Origin: Chaunax sp. Z400
Taxonomy: Eukaryota > Chordata > Actinopteri > Lophiiformes > Chaunacidae
Assembly (NCBI GenBank): GCA_037577475.1
Contig: CM075192.1
Coordinates: forward strand, 5,264,908 to 5,328,907
Direction of reading: 5' to 3'
Length of the DNA: 64,000 nucleotides
Shown here: one piece after another, positions 10,736 to 20,798 of the stretch
Numbering within the stretch: position 1 is the stretch's first letter
Layout: each line of letters opens with the position of its first letter
Translations under genes and position numbers: made by a program
Notes under the pieces: generated by a model
Told to the model about the DNA's origin: nothing
The model's database searches: none
The model's input: the letters and a program-made list of their open reading frames with translations, nothing else

Positions 10736-10938
10736 CCAGAGAGCCGAAGGTAGCAGAGCCCGGCTCCTCTCCCTCTTCCTCCGCATCCTGGCTCTTCTCT
10801 CACGGATCCGCCTCTTAAGTAGCGCTGCTTACTCCATGGTAAAGCATACAGGCAACATCCGCGTCCAGCACCCGGTCCATCCTGCACGTTTTATTTGGTT
10901 TTATATTAAGTTATCTCGGTACATAATCAAACAGGAAC

Positions 10939-11118
10939 CCTTTCCGGCGCTTCCTCTCTTGGATGAAGAAGCGCTCCTTCCCTTGCATTGGCGAGCATGA
11001 GTCATGCAGCGTTGCTTCTCAAGAGTTGTGTTGCTGTTGCAGGTGTCGGGCCATCGCCCATACAAAGTTGATGCGTGTCCTGAATAAGGAAAAAATGATG
11101 ATGCGTAACTTAAAATAA
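10939..11118 (+). pseudogene. Severed copy of the last exon of the unknown gene at 14220-15313
   Basis: 10939-11303 is nearly identical to 15134-15498, covering most of exon 5 and its 3' untranslated region. The frame is open (FRRFLSWMKKRSFPCIGEHE to KMMMRNLK and TAA at 11116) with a few changes: Y to C, Q to H, E to A and Y to H. The first nine codons of exon 5, its splice acceptor and the other exons are missing; it is joined directly to the end of block A. It is a pseudogene fragment unless captured by another transcript. Confidence 0.8.
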
Positions 11119-11303
11119 ATTGCACATATTAATAACGCAATTGAAATATGTCCCAGAATAAATTCAAGTTCATGAACAGTTCATGTAGAACAGAAAAAGT
11201 GCATAAAGAACACAGACACACACCTAAAACAGAGCAACAGGGGCAGTCAGTCACACAGTTGCAGCGTGGCAAGTTGTACTCCTCTCTAGCAAAGCAAAAT
11301 CTC
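11119..11303 (+). other. 3' UTR remnant of the severed copy
   Basis: It matches 15314-15498. The poly(A) signal AATAAA of the intact gene is changed here to AATAAC at the same place. It ends where block A copy 2 starts. Confidence 0.6.
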
Positions 11304-13921
11304 AAATAAAAATGAATTCTGATCAACCTCAAAATCAGATTTTGGCTCCAATGGCTGCACAGTCTCCAATAGTCAGCTTCTGGTATCACCAACTTTAAGT
11401 GAAAACAGAATCTCTCAAATAAAGATTATTTTAACAGTTGGCTTGATAACCTCCACATTTACTAATTGATTGCGTTGATATGGATTTTGTTAGAGAGAGA
11501 GAGGGATGAAGTTTGTGTTTCAGTAATGCAATACTTGTGCAACACTTGTCAGACAATACGATTTAGATCTGGGGGTTTCAAAGTCTTACACTGTGGGTGA
11601 TGAAAACTAATATTATCCAACTTAGAAATCCAATAACACAAAATCCAAAACAAGTTAATAAAATACAAAAATGAACAAAACAACTTAAGGGGAAATCCGA
11701 GGGAAAAACAGGAGGTATCACAGGCAAACACGAGGCAAAGCAGGGCAAAAACAGCAGGACAAGGCAGGACAAGGGGTAAACAGGATATAACAGAGGTAAC
11801 ACAGACAAACTGAAACAGAGGACAGAACCAAACAGACTTAAATACACAGAGTAACGAGACAATGACACACAGGTGGCACAGAGAGGAGGAGAGAATCAGA
11901 GACAGGTGGAAACACTCAGACAATCACAGAGGAGAGATAATGAAGAGAAAGGAGGGAAAAAACAGAGTGAGCAAACACAGGGAAAGGGAGCTAAAACTAA
12001 AAACTAAAAACACTGGAACTAAAAACACAGAAGAGTAAAACACAGACAGAGGAATCAAAAGGGTAAAACAGAGCATGAGAAATTAGGACAGGAAGTGGAA
12101 AGCATGATATAGTGAAATGAACTACAAAATAAAACAGAAGCTACAAAACTGAAACCACAACACAGATCATACTTTGAAAACCTCTTGTGTGGATCATATA
12201 GATCTCTTGATGTTAGAAGACAACTCTTTATGAACATAAGGAGGACAAAAGGAAGGTCGTTGAGGTGTTTGGAATGTAGGTTAATCCATCCATCCATCCA
12301 TTTTCTTCCGCTTATCAAGGGTCTGGGTCGCGGGGGAAGCAGTCTGAGCAGAGAAGCCCAAACCTCCCTCTCCCCAGCCACCTCCTCCAGCTCTTCCGCC
12401 TCACCAAGGCGTTCCCAAGCCAGCCGAGAGATATAATCCCAGCAGCGTGTTCTGGGTCTACCCCGGGGTCTCCTCCCAGTGGGACATGCCCGAAATACCT
12501 CTCCAGGGAGGCCTCCAGGGGGCATCCTTAACAAATGCCCGAACCACCTCAGTTTACTCTTCTCAATGTGGAGGAGCAGCTGCTCCACTCTGAGCCCCTC
12601 CCGAATGACTGAGCTCCTCACCCTTTCTCTCGTGAACAAGACCCCGAGAACTTGAACTCCTCCACTCGGGGCAGCAACTCATCCCTGACCTGGAGTGTGC
12701 AATCCACCCTTTTCTGACTGAGAACCACGGCATCAGACTTGGAGGTGCTGATTCTCATCCCAGCTGTTTCCACTCAGCTGCAAACTGTCCCAATGACAGC
12801 TGGAGGTCACGGCATGATGGAGCAAACAGGACCACATCATCTGCAAAAAGCAGAGAAGCAATCCTGAGTCCACCAAACAGACACCCTCCATCACCTGGCT
12901 GTGCCTAGAAATTCTGTCCATAAAGATTATGAACAGAATCTGTGACAAAGGGCAGCCTGATGCAGTCCAGCTCTCACTGGAAACAAGTCAGACTTATTGC
13001 CGGCAATGCAAACCAAACCTTCCCTCTGGTCATACAGGGATCGAATGGCCCGTTACAACGGGCCCGATTCCCCATATTCCCAGAACACCTCCTATAGAGC
13101 ACTATGTGGGACACGGTCGTATGCCTTTTCCAAGTCCACAAAGCACATGTAGACTGGTTGGGTAAACTCCCATGCACCCTCCAGCACTCTAGCGAGAGTG
13201 AGGAGCTGATACAGCGTTCCACGACCAGGACAAAAACCGCATTGTTCCTCCTGAATCCGAGATTTGACTAACAGACAAACTCTCCTCTCTAGTACCCTGG
13301 CATAGACCTTCCCAGGAAGGCTGAGAAGTGTGATCCCCGATAGTTGGAACACACCCTCTGGTCCCCCTTCTTAAAAAGGGGAACCACCACCCCAGTCTGC
13401 CAATCCCGAGGCAAGAAGTTGAGGATCTCCCGACAGGGGCCTCTGCCAAACGCTCCCAGCACACCCTCACTGTACGTTTGGGTGCACAGGCCTGTCCGGC
13501 ATCTTCCGCCGCCATCGGATCCAACTCATCACCAGGTGGTGATCAGTTGACAGCTCAGCACCTCTCTTCACCCGAATGTACAGAACATATGGTCGTAGGT
13601 CAGATGATACAACTATGAAGTCAATCATCGGCCTACGACCTAGGGTGTCCTGGTACCAAGTGCACTTATGGACACCCTTATGTTCTGTTCGTTTGGGTGA
13701 ACGCTGTCAACTGATCAGCCAGAGAGCAGAAGGTAGCAGAGCCCGGCTCCTCTCCCTCTTCCTCCGCATCCTGGCTCTTCTCTCACGGATCCGCCTCTTA
13801 AGTAGCGCTGCTTACTCCATGGTAAAGCATACAGGCAACATCCGCGTCCAGCACCCGGTCCATCCTGCACGTTTTATTTGGTTTTATATTAAGTTATCTC
13901 GGTACATAATCAAACAGGAAC
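11304..13921. repeat. Tandem duplication block A, copy 2
   Basis: Second copy of 8301-10937, with short indels: one AACAGAA repeat unit lost near 12133, an extra base lost near 12768 and an 11-base loss near 13703. It is followed directly by the 5' flank of the unknown gene at 14220. Confidence 0.92.
12284..13716 (-). mobile_element. Rex3/RTE-like LINE, copy 2
   Basis: Copy of the element at 9289-10735 with the same frameshifts, the (GGAT)n tail at 12284-12302 and the same truncated, folded-back 5' end (arms 13541-13588 and 13680-13716). A 194-residue C-terminal frame (12055-12639) reads through the tail into flanking DNA. The shared lesions show that the LINE was dead before block A was duplicated. 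Confidence 0.8.
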
Positions 13922-13994
13922 GTTTCCCACCAATACATTGTTATTTAATTCTTTCGAACGAGTCTGGACTTCAAAGTAGTACAAACAAGGACAA

Positions 13995-14085
13995 AGGACA
14001 TCATAGGACATCAAATGACATCATAGGACATCAAATGACATCATAGGACATCAAATGACATCATAAGACATAAAGGACATCAAAG
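13995..14085. repeat. 20-bp tandem repeat upstream of the unknown gene
   Basis: About four and a half units of GGACATCAAATGACATCATA, the last ones degraded, stand 135 bases before the first start codon. Each unit carries two GACATCA-like half-units and contains TGACATCA, close to a bZIP/CRE-type word. Confidence 0.85.
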
Positions 14086-14219
14086 AACAAAAAACGTTTA
14101 AGTGCATTGCTTGATCCTCTATTCAATATAAAAGCCATTGCATTTATAGAAACACAACTTTGAAGTTTGTTTTTCTTCATTGTTATATCATATCAGAAAC
14201 TTAGACCCCTAACGACCGA

Positions 14220-15313
14220 ATGGAAATGGATTTTGTGGTTCCCAGTTTTAAAGAGGTAGGCCGATGTTTTCGATGCTTACATCTTTTATATTATTGGTAT
14301 AGTCTGTGAGTGGAGAGTATTCAGTCTGATATAATTTAGTATAACAATTTCAAAAGGTGATTCCCTTCTGTTAATGCTTATCTGTGCCTGCAGATGTGCC
14401 TTTGGTTTTCAGAGAAGAAGAAGAAGTCTGCTCAGTCTGCTACACAGGAGAACACACAGCGGCTTGACATTGACAGTGGAGACAGGTGAGAAGACTTTCT
14501 CTGGTCATGATGATCATTTGTCAGACAGAAGAGAAAATGCTTCAGTCAATCATTAATGGAACTTGTTTTTAGAGTGTGTTTATATCTTAGTGAAGCTTAC
14601 ATGATTCTTCAGATGTCATGATAATAACAGAAATAACATTTTGTGTGTGTGTTTAGTTGGTGGAGTTTAACAAGCATGATAGAAGACACTCGTGAGCCTG
14701 CTGTTACTGCTCAGACACGGGATGATACTGCTGACTCCCACCCAGACCGCTGCAGTCAAACTCCCACAATCTCACCATCAGGCGTGGTCATGGCTGCACC
14801 CGAGAACACAGTGAGGACAGCAGATGTGGAGTATGTAGACGGGTGAGGTGACTTCCTCTGGTCATGACAATCATGATCACCTCTTTAATGAAGTTTATAT
14901 GATTCTTTGAGAAGTCATGATAATAACAGGAATAACATTTTGTGTGTGTGTTTAGTTGGTGGAGTTTAACAAGCACGACAGAGGACATCCGTGAGAGAGT
15001 TGAGAACCCAATCACATGTGGTAAGAAACAGTCACCTCTGCTTATGTTTGACTGTTGTACATTTTGGAGGATGGTGCATATTTATATTATATTTATATTT
15101 TCAGTGGCCAATCGAAAAAAGAAGAAGAAGAATCCTTTCCGGCGCTTCCTCTCTTGGATGAAGAAGCGCTCCTTCCCTTACATTGGCGAGCAAGAGTCAT
15201 GCAGCGTTGCTTCTCAAGAGTTGTGTTGCTGTTGCAGGTGTCGGGAGATCGCATATACAAAGTTGATGCGTGTCCTGAATAAGGAAAAAATGATGATGCG
15301 TAACTTAAAATAA
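14220..15313 (+). CDS. Unknown five-exon gene, 195-residue basic Cys-rich-tail protein
   Basis: Five exons join in frame with GT-AG borders: 14220-14255, 14394-14485, 14657-14842, 14956-15020 and 15105-15313. The protein begins MEMDFVVPSFKE, then MCLWFSEKKKKSAQS. Exons 3 and 4 both start WWSLTS followed by MIEDTRE or TTEDIRE, and their upstream introns are also alike, so one arose by exon duplication. Exon 3 carries an acidic, Thr/Ser/Pro-rich stretch. Exon 5 is strongly basic (NRKKKKKNPFRRFLSWMKKR), then has a CCCCRC cluster and ends KMMMRNLK. There is no signal peptide or membrane segment. Lys/Arg runs could act as a nuclear signal or membrane-binding patch, and the Cys cluster could be acylated or bind metal; these are guesses. 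AATAAA lies at 15331-15336. I do not recognise the family. All exons being open over several splice joins argues it is a real gene. Confidence 0.68.
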
Positions 15314-15498
15314 ATTGCACATATTAATAAAGCAATTGAAATATGTCCCAGAATAAATTCAAGTTCATGAACAGTTCATCTAGAACAGAAAAAGTGCATA
15401 AAGAACACAGACACACACCTAAAACAGAGCAACAGGGGCAGTCAGTCACACAGTTGCAGCGTGGCAGGTTGTACTCCTCTCTAGCAAAGCAAAATCTC
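15314..15498 (+). other. 3' UTR of the unknown gene
   Basis: Contains AATAAA at 15331-15336 and a second AATAAA near 15353. The stretch is duplicated at 11119-11303. Confidence 0.55.
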
Positions 15499-15947
15499 CA
15501 TTAAGCTCAACACCAATAAAGTCCATTTGTAACCAATATCGCTTTAAAGGCATTACATAACACTCTACCTGTAAATTATTTCCATTTTTTATACACCTAG
15601 AACCGAAATATGTAACTTTTAACATCACTAGCTTGAATGAGGGAGAGAGCACACACACACACACACGACTTACCAGTCCTGTGCTGCATAGCATTTGACT
15701 GGGGAACAGCAGCAACACAGCGTGTGCGTTCCTAGTGTGTCTCATTAATTAGTGTCCCTGTGAAACGGGAACTATAAAACATACAGGAGACATTTTTACT
15801 CTAAAATTAAAACGTTTAACTACTATGTGGGAAGCCTGAGCAGAGTGGTAGGATGTTTGTAGGAGGCAGACATAAGAAACTTTGTCCCAGAATCAAAAAA
15901 GGTGTTTATTTTGTGTGCTAAAGTGTTAAACGTGCTGTCAAAACAAT
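15499..15947. other. Spacer with short CA repeat, no gene
   Basis: The minus-strand 99-residue frame at 15446-15745 has no recognisable motif. A (CA)n run lies at 15650-15666. Nothing else is supported. Confidence 0.4.
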
Positions 15948-17000
15948 ATCCTCCTGGGAACCGAGGAAAAAAAGTGTATTAGAATTTCTTTTCTTTTGTT
16001 ATTTCCTACCTATTTAGGGTTAAAAAAAATCTTACAATTTAGACTTTTTAGAATTTATTTTTATTCTAAATTTTATAACATGTCCACTCCAGGACTATTT
16101 TCGTATGAAAAGCCAGCCAAACTAGGTATATCCAATAAATGAAAGGTAATCAAAGAAATAATAATTTTATCTTACACAACTGTATTTGGATTACAGTTTA
16201 GTCAGGTAGTAGTGCATTATTGGGACAGTTCCAGTGTATGTAATATGGTCTCCTGTTGACTATACCCACAAGCATAGACACTGGATTCTAGAGGAAATTT
16301 GCTTATATTTCATGACACCACTTGGAAATCTTCAAACCTCAAAAATCACTAATAAATATCACTGATATACATAACAATATGTCTGCATTGTGGGTATTGC
16401 ATTACAGGTTTATAATGATCAATTTAGTGTAATTACATAACATATTTTATTTTGGAATTAAAAACATACATGCTGCTCCTGGCCCACAGTGGACGACGTC
16501 TTTCCTGCTCATCCCTGTCTGTCTCTGTGTCTGTCTCTGTCTGCTCTTCTGATCCTTCTACATCTTCTTCCTCCTCTTCACCCCCTATCCCTGGTTCAAA
16601 CTCATCCTCATCTGTCTCATCATCTGACAGCTCCAAATCTGAGTCTCCATCAACTATCCTTTAAAGAATCCTCTCTGCTTCAGTTCTGTCTCCTACAACA
16701 ATGTTGAGTCATTAAGAACATTAAGATGGTCTTGGTGTCCACTGTAATTGACATTCAAAAGAGGGCTATTATTTCAAAACACAAATAATTGAATTGCTTT
16801 CAAAGCTAAATCTATCATTCCTGACATGTTAATAAACAAGAAAATATAAGATTATCACAGTAAAAGAACAATATATTAACAATATTTGATTTACCTCTCC
16901 TCTTTCCATAAAATGTGCTTGCCGCTATGCTATCCATTTTGAATGAAAAGAAAATGGGAGTTCCCAGCATCCCAGCCTATCACATGACATATCACTGGAA
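15948..17000 (-). mobile_element. piggyBac-like element remnant, transposase N-terminus only
   Basis: On the minus strand 16937-16895 reads MDSIAASTFYGKRR up to a GTAAAT donor. After an intron, about 16695-16440 reads GDRTEAERIL, a TAA stop, then RIVDGDSDLELSDDETDEDE and a Glu/Asp/Thr-rich stretch ending RRPLWARS. The order basic TFYGKR, then GDSDLELSD and a long acidic region, is that of fish piggyBac (PGBD4-like) transposases. The catalytic domain is missing, and the TAA and internal deletion make it dead. CCTCCTGGGAACCGAGG at 15952-15968 resembles a piggyBac-type terminus, but I could not find its inverted partner, so the ends are uncertain. Confidence 0.5.
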
Positions 17001-17128
17001 AGCCCTGGATGTCCTCTTTAAAATACAATAGGGATTGATTGAGTAAGTCAAAAGAGTAAAAGGAGGGGCATGTTAACAAAAAATGTCCATCACAGAGGAC
17101 ACAAGTCAATGGGCTGGGTCTCAGGAGG
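17001..17128. other. Junction sequence before block B copy 2
   Basis: Short sequence with no recognised content that replaces the first 29 bases of the candidate LTR and its left flank seen in copy 1. Confidence 0.4.
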
Positions 17129-17551
17129 ATGTGTAGAAATCAACCTCAGCACCAGTTTTTCTTTGGAGAATGCTCCGTTTATTGCCACACTGATGAAGGA
17201 AGACAACAGCACTTCAGTGTGCAAGCTATTTACATTATTACATAGCTATTTACATGCCCCAGCTCCTCAGTCTACAAAACAAACAGCAAAATAACTTAAT
17301 ACATACTATATACAAGAATTAACAGGGTGCTATCAGAAGCAACAACAGGTAACCAACCTCTCCCATGTGGGGACAATTTAGAAGGGGAGAGGCTATGGGA
17401 CAAGCAGAATATATAGGGGGAACCACAGAAGAAGAAATAAGGAGGGGCAACACAGAAGGAACTGGGACGGTCCTGGCAGTCAGGTATAACAAAAAGGGGG
17501 ACAATGGAACTGATTTTGTGTAATTATAGTGCCAAAACTGGCCCGGTTACA
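17129..17551 (-). mobile_element. Truncated second copy of the candidate LTR
   Basis: It matches 4094-4516 and ends CCGGTTACA, but lacks the TGTAACCGG end, so the block boundary lies inside the LTR. Confidence 0.5.
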
Positions 17552-18510
17552 TCTGAAAACCTTTTGTTGTCTTTTGGGCCTGAGAGAACCTGCTGAATGC
17601 TCAAACTATTGAAGCAGACTGGAGTCACTTTTGTATTTTACAACTAATAAGATGTCCAGAGTATCAGAGTATTGATATTTTTATAGAATAATAACAATGA
17701 AAAAATGAATACCACTTGCTTGAAACAACGAAATATCTGCATTTGAAGGTAAATAAAGTACAGACCTTAAATCAGATTTTTAATAGAGGCAGCCAGATAC
17801 TAACATAATTACACAGGTGACTTTTTTGGTACAGCACTGAGTGAAAGCCTTAGTCGTCTTAGTCGGCTGTAAATCCCTGATCCTTCTTTTCTGACACTGA
17901 TTCTTTAACTAAATAGGAAGTTGATTTGTTAACCAGCTGTCATTGAGTAGTTGTTGTTTTTTTCCAAACCTGTTTGTGATGCCTGACTACTTTTATCATC
18001 TCCTCATTCACACCAGGAGAGGCGAATGAATGTATTTGTAAGATCCACCTGCCTTCTGGAGAGGCAGTGAAACGGGGCCATAACACAGGCTTTTGATTAA
18101 AACTGGCAGTGCTCTTTGCAGCAACCTGTGGTATAAGAGCTGAAATACTACAGACATAATGGTAACATGCTTCTGTGTTAGTCAGGTGAGATTATTTACC
18201 CATTTATTTATTTATTTATCTTGTCTCTCTAATTGGATTGGGTTCTTTTTTTCCAGCTGCTCCAATCTGTGCTCATCTACCTCTTCCTCTATCTTTTATC
18301 ACACAGTTTCATGCTTTTTTCTCCAAGATATTCCAGATATTCCATATTCTGGCCTCAGGACCTTTTGTTTTTCACAACAGCACCACCTGCTGAAGAAAGG
18401 AAGAACTCCAGACTGTGTGCCAAGGCTCAGGCAGGGGTTGCCATCCACCTAAAAATGTTACAAAAGTTCAGATTGTGTCCCATACAGCAGATGAACGTGG
18501 ACAATGGCTG

Positions 18511-19398
18511 ATTATTATCCTACAGATGATACTAAGCCTTCAACCTAAACTAGATGAAATGTTAACTCTAAAAGCAGAAGGGGCATTTATCAGATCCAGA
18601 GCTAAATGGATAATGGAGGGAGAAAAACATTCAGTTTATTTATGTGGTCTTGAAAAAAGAAGACAAAGTAGAAATAATATCACATCCTTGATGGTTGATG
18701 ACATAGAAATCACTGATGATAAATTAATCTCTTCAGAAATCTTTAAATTTTACAGCCAACTCTACAGCTCTAAATGTTCAAAAGAAAACTAAGCCAATCA
18801 CTAAATACTGAAAACAAAATAAAAACTGTAAAGCCATAATAACTTCCTGGCTCCAAAGAGACTAATCAATACTGGGTCGTATTTATCTAACAAAAATGGA
18901 AAGTTTATCAAGTTGTATTCACCCAACCTCCTCTAATGCAATTCCAAACAAATGAATAATATCCACGAACCAAATTAATGTAAACTTCATCTGGAGAAAA
19001 AAACCACGTTATATGAAAAAACACAACAAGACAAAAACAAGTGAATTCAGATCACAGGCCTCCTGAAATTCACTAAAACTTGTAAATGATGTGAAAACAA
19101 AGAAAATTCACAGTTTATTGAAACTCTTCCTCACTGAATTGGAAGAATAATTTGAGCTTGGTGTTTTCTTCACCCTTGTAAAAATTTATATTTTTGTGTT
19201 CCTTTTTCTAATTGCCATGATTTAATGAATTTATTTATTTATTTGTGTTGTAATTTTATTTTAAACTAAGCTTATTCTTCTGTTTCCCTTTATCAACTTT
19301 TCTGAACTAGGCTAATTTAGTGAATTAAGTTGCCTTATTTGTTGATTGCTCTTATGCTATTGCATATTTGCAATAAAGTTTTATTTCTTAAAAAATGA
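18511..19398 (+). mobile_element. L1-type LINE ORF2 fragment with 3' end (copy 2)
   Basis: Second copy of 5471-6358. The frame with KLDEMLTLKAEGAFIRSRAK runs to the same stop near 18792, followed by the same internal deletion and the same AATAAA and poly(A) end. Identical lesions show that it moved as part of block B, not by a new insertion. Confidence 0.65.
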
Positions 19399-19859
19399 GG
19401 CTGTAAAGCGCTACGTGTTTCTTTCCAAAACTCCACTTCCGCATACGAGCAGAATAGCCAATCTGCTCAATCCGTGACATCCCATGTGACCTCTTTCTAA
19501 CCAATAGGTGACGGAGAAGGGGGCGGCACGGGGAATGCTCATAAACCATGCTTGGTTTATGAGCATTCCCCGTGCCGCCATTTTGGCACACAGATTAACA
19601 GAAACAATTAATTCATTTACACAATTAAAAAATCGACAATTGCCGACATTTGCCTGTTTTAAAGCCCGTATTTGATCACCGTGCTTCTTTTTGAACGTTT
19701 TTCTGCCACCGGAAGTTTTCGTCCCACTGGGCTATTTAAGAAGCAACTGCTTAAGATTCTTCAGACACTTGGTTTTGCGAAGTCTTTGCACTGTACAGAA
19801 ACCTTTTGCTTTGCTTCTTCTACTACTTCTACTACTTTGCTAACATCGACAACTCCAGT
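19399..19859 (+). promoter_or_regulatory. Promoter and 5' UTR of PABP-like exon 1, copy 2, with a perfect 27-bp palindrome
   Basis: It keeps the CCAAT boxes (about 19458 and 19501), the GC box and the TATA-like CTATTTAAG of copy 1. The segment downstream of the GC box is changed: 19522-19548 and 19553-19579 are perfect reverse complements (27 bases each, loop TGCT). In copy 1 only the left arm exists. The hairpin sits between the CCAAT/GC boxes and the TATA-like site and could affect promoter activity. Confidence 0.55.
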
Positions 19860-20045
19860 ATGAACACCAGCGCTCCCAGTACCACTACTACCTGCCCGTT
19901 CCTGTTCGTCGTGGGTCTCGACCGACAGGTGACCGAGGCCAACCTGTGCGACACCTTCAGTCTGGCAGGAGCTATCCGGTCCGTCCAGATATGTCGGGAC
20001 ATCATCACCGGTCGTTCCATCGGCTGCGTCTATGTCAGCTTTGAC

Positions 20046-20703
20046 TGTAACAGCCAGGTAAGATATTGACCAACCAGTACCAATAAGGGCAAGAGACACC
20101 ACAACGGCAAACAGTTTAAGATACACTTTATTATACTATATAAAAATACACTAAATAGTTGGACTGACTTCAGGGGAATAACTATAAAAAATCACTGTCC
20201 TTATAAGAGTTCATTTAAAAGGAGGAAAAAGTGGTTCCTCCAACTCTTTAGGGGAGAGGAGTCTGAGGTCCAGGCCGCTGCACTGCCAGTTGGTTGCTTC
20301 CACAGTCTCACTCTAACTCTTCACTGATGGCAGTGTTGTCCACACCATCACCAATATAAAGGCCAGCATTCACTTCAGCCTTTGGGAAGCCCAACCCTGC
20401 CTTAAGGCTGCAACACATGCAGTGGAGCCTGGCCTGCACACAGAGGAACAAAAGTAGAATGAGAGGACCACACATGTAAACACTTTTCACAATACAGAAC
20501 ACATCACAAATGAGGGCTATGTTCTACATTAAAACATGCGTTCCACACATCTGCACACAGAGAAACAAAAGTAGAATGAGAGGACAGCAGTGGTCACCAT
20601 GAGGCACTTAAATAACCTCCTAGAGGAGGAGACACACCCAGACACACCTGTGCACAATCACATAAAATCAAAGCTTAAACTCACAGCAAACATGCATGTC
20701 GCC

Positions 20704-20734
<31 letters not shown>

Positions 20735-20798
20735 ACACACAAAACCACTACCAGTGTGAAGGTGAGTTAGTGTGGTGATACAGATCTACCCTGTTACA
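20046..20798 (-). mobile_element. Solo LTR inserted in PABP-like exon 1
   Basis: The 753-base insert starts TGTAACAG and ends CTGTTACA and is flanked by a perfect 5-base duplication, TTGAC (20041-20045 and 20799-20803). Copy 1 gives the empty site (TTTGACCATCC near 6984). TG/CA ends, a 5-base target duplication and no internal coding region fit a solo LTR of a Ty3/gypsy- or ERV-like element. A minus-strand AATAAA (complement of TTTATT near 20126) suggests minus orientation. It contains a poly(C)-(CA)n tract at 20702-20740. Confidence 0.88.

Larger units (their letters stand above)
8301..10937. repeat. Tandem duplication block A, copy 1
   Basis: This 2637-base block repeats at 11304-13921 with about 98-99% identity by eye. 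It starts AAATAAAAATGAATTCTGAT and ends CATAATCAAACAGGAAC. It contains a purine-rich non-coding part (8301-9288), a Rex3-like LINE on the minus strand (9289-about 10735) and a 200-base unidentified tail. Only 366 bases separate it from the second copy. Confidence 0.92.

Noticed and set aside
19761..20126. Minus-strand 121-residue frame antisense to PABP-like exon 1
   Set aside because: It mirrors the GC-rich coding exon and runs into the LTR; the plus-strand reading fits an RRM.
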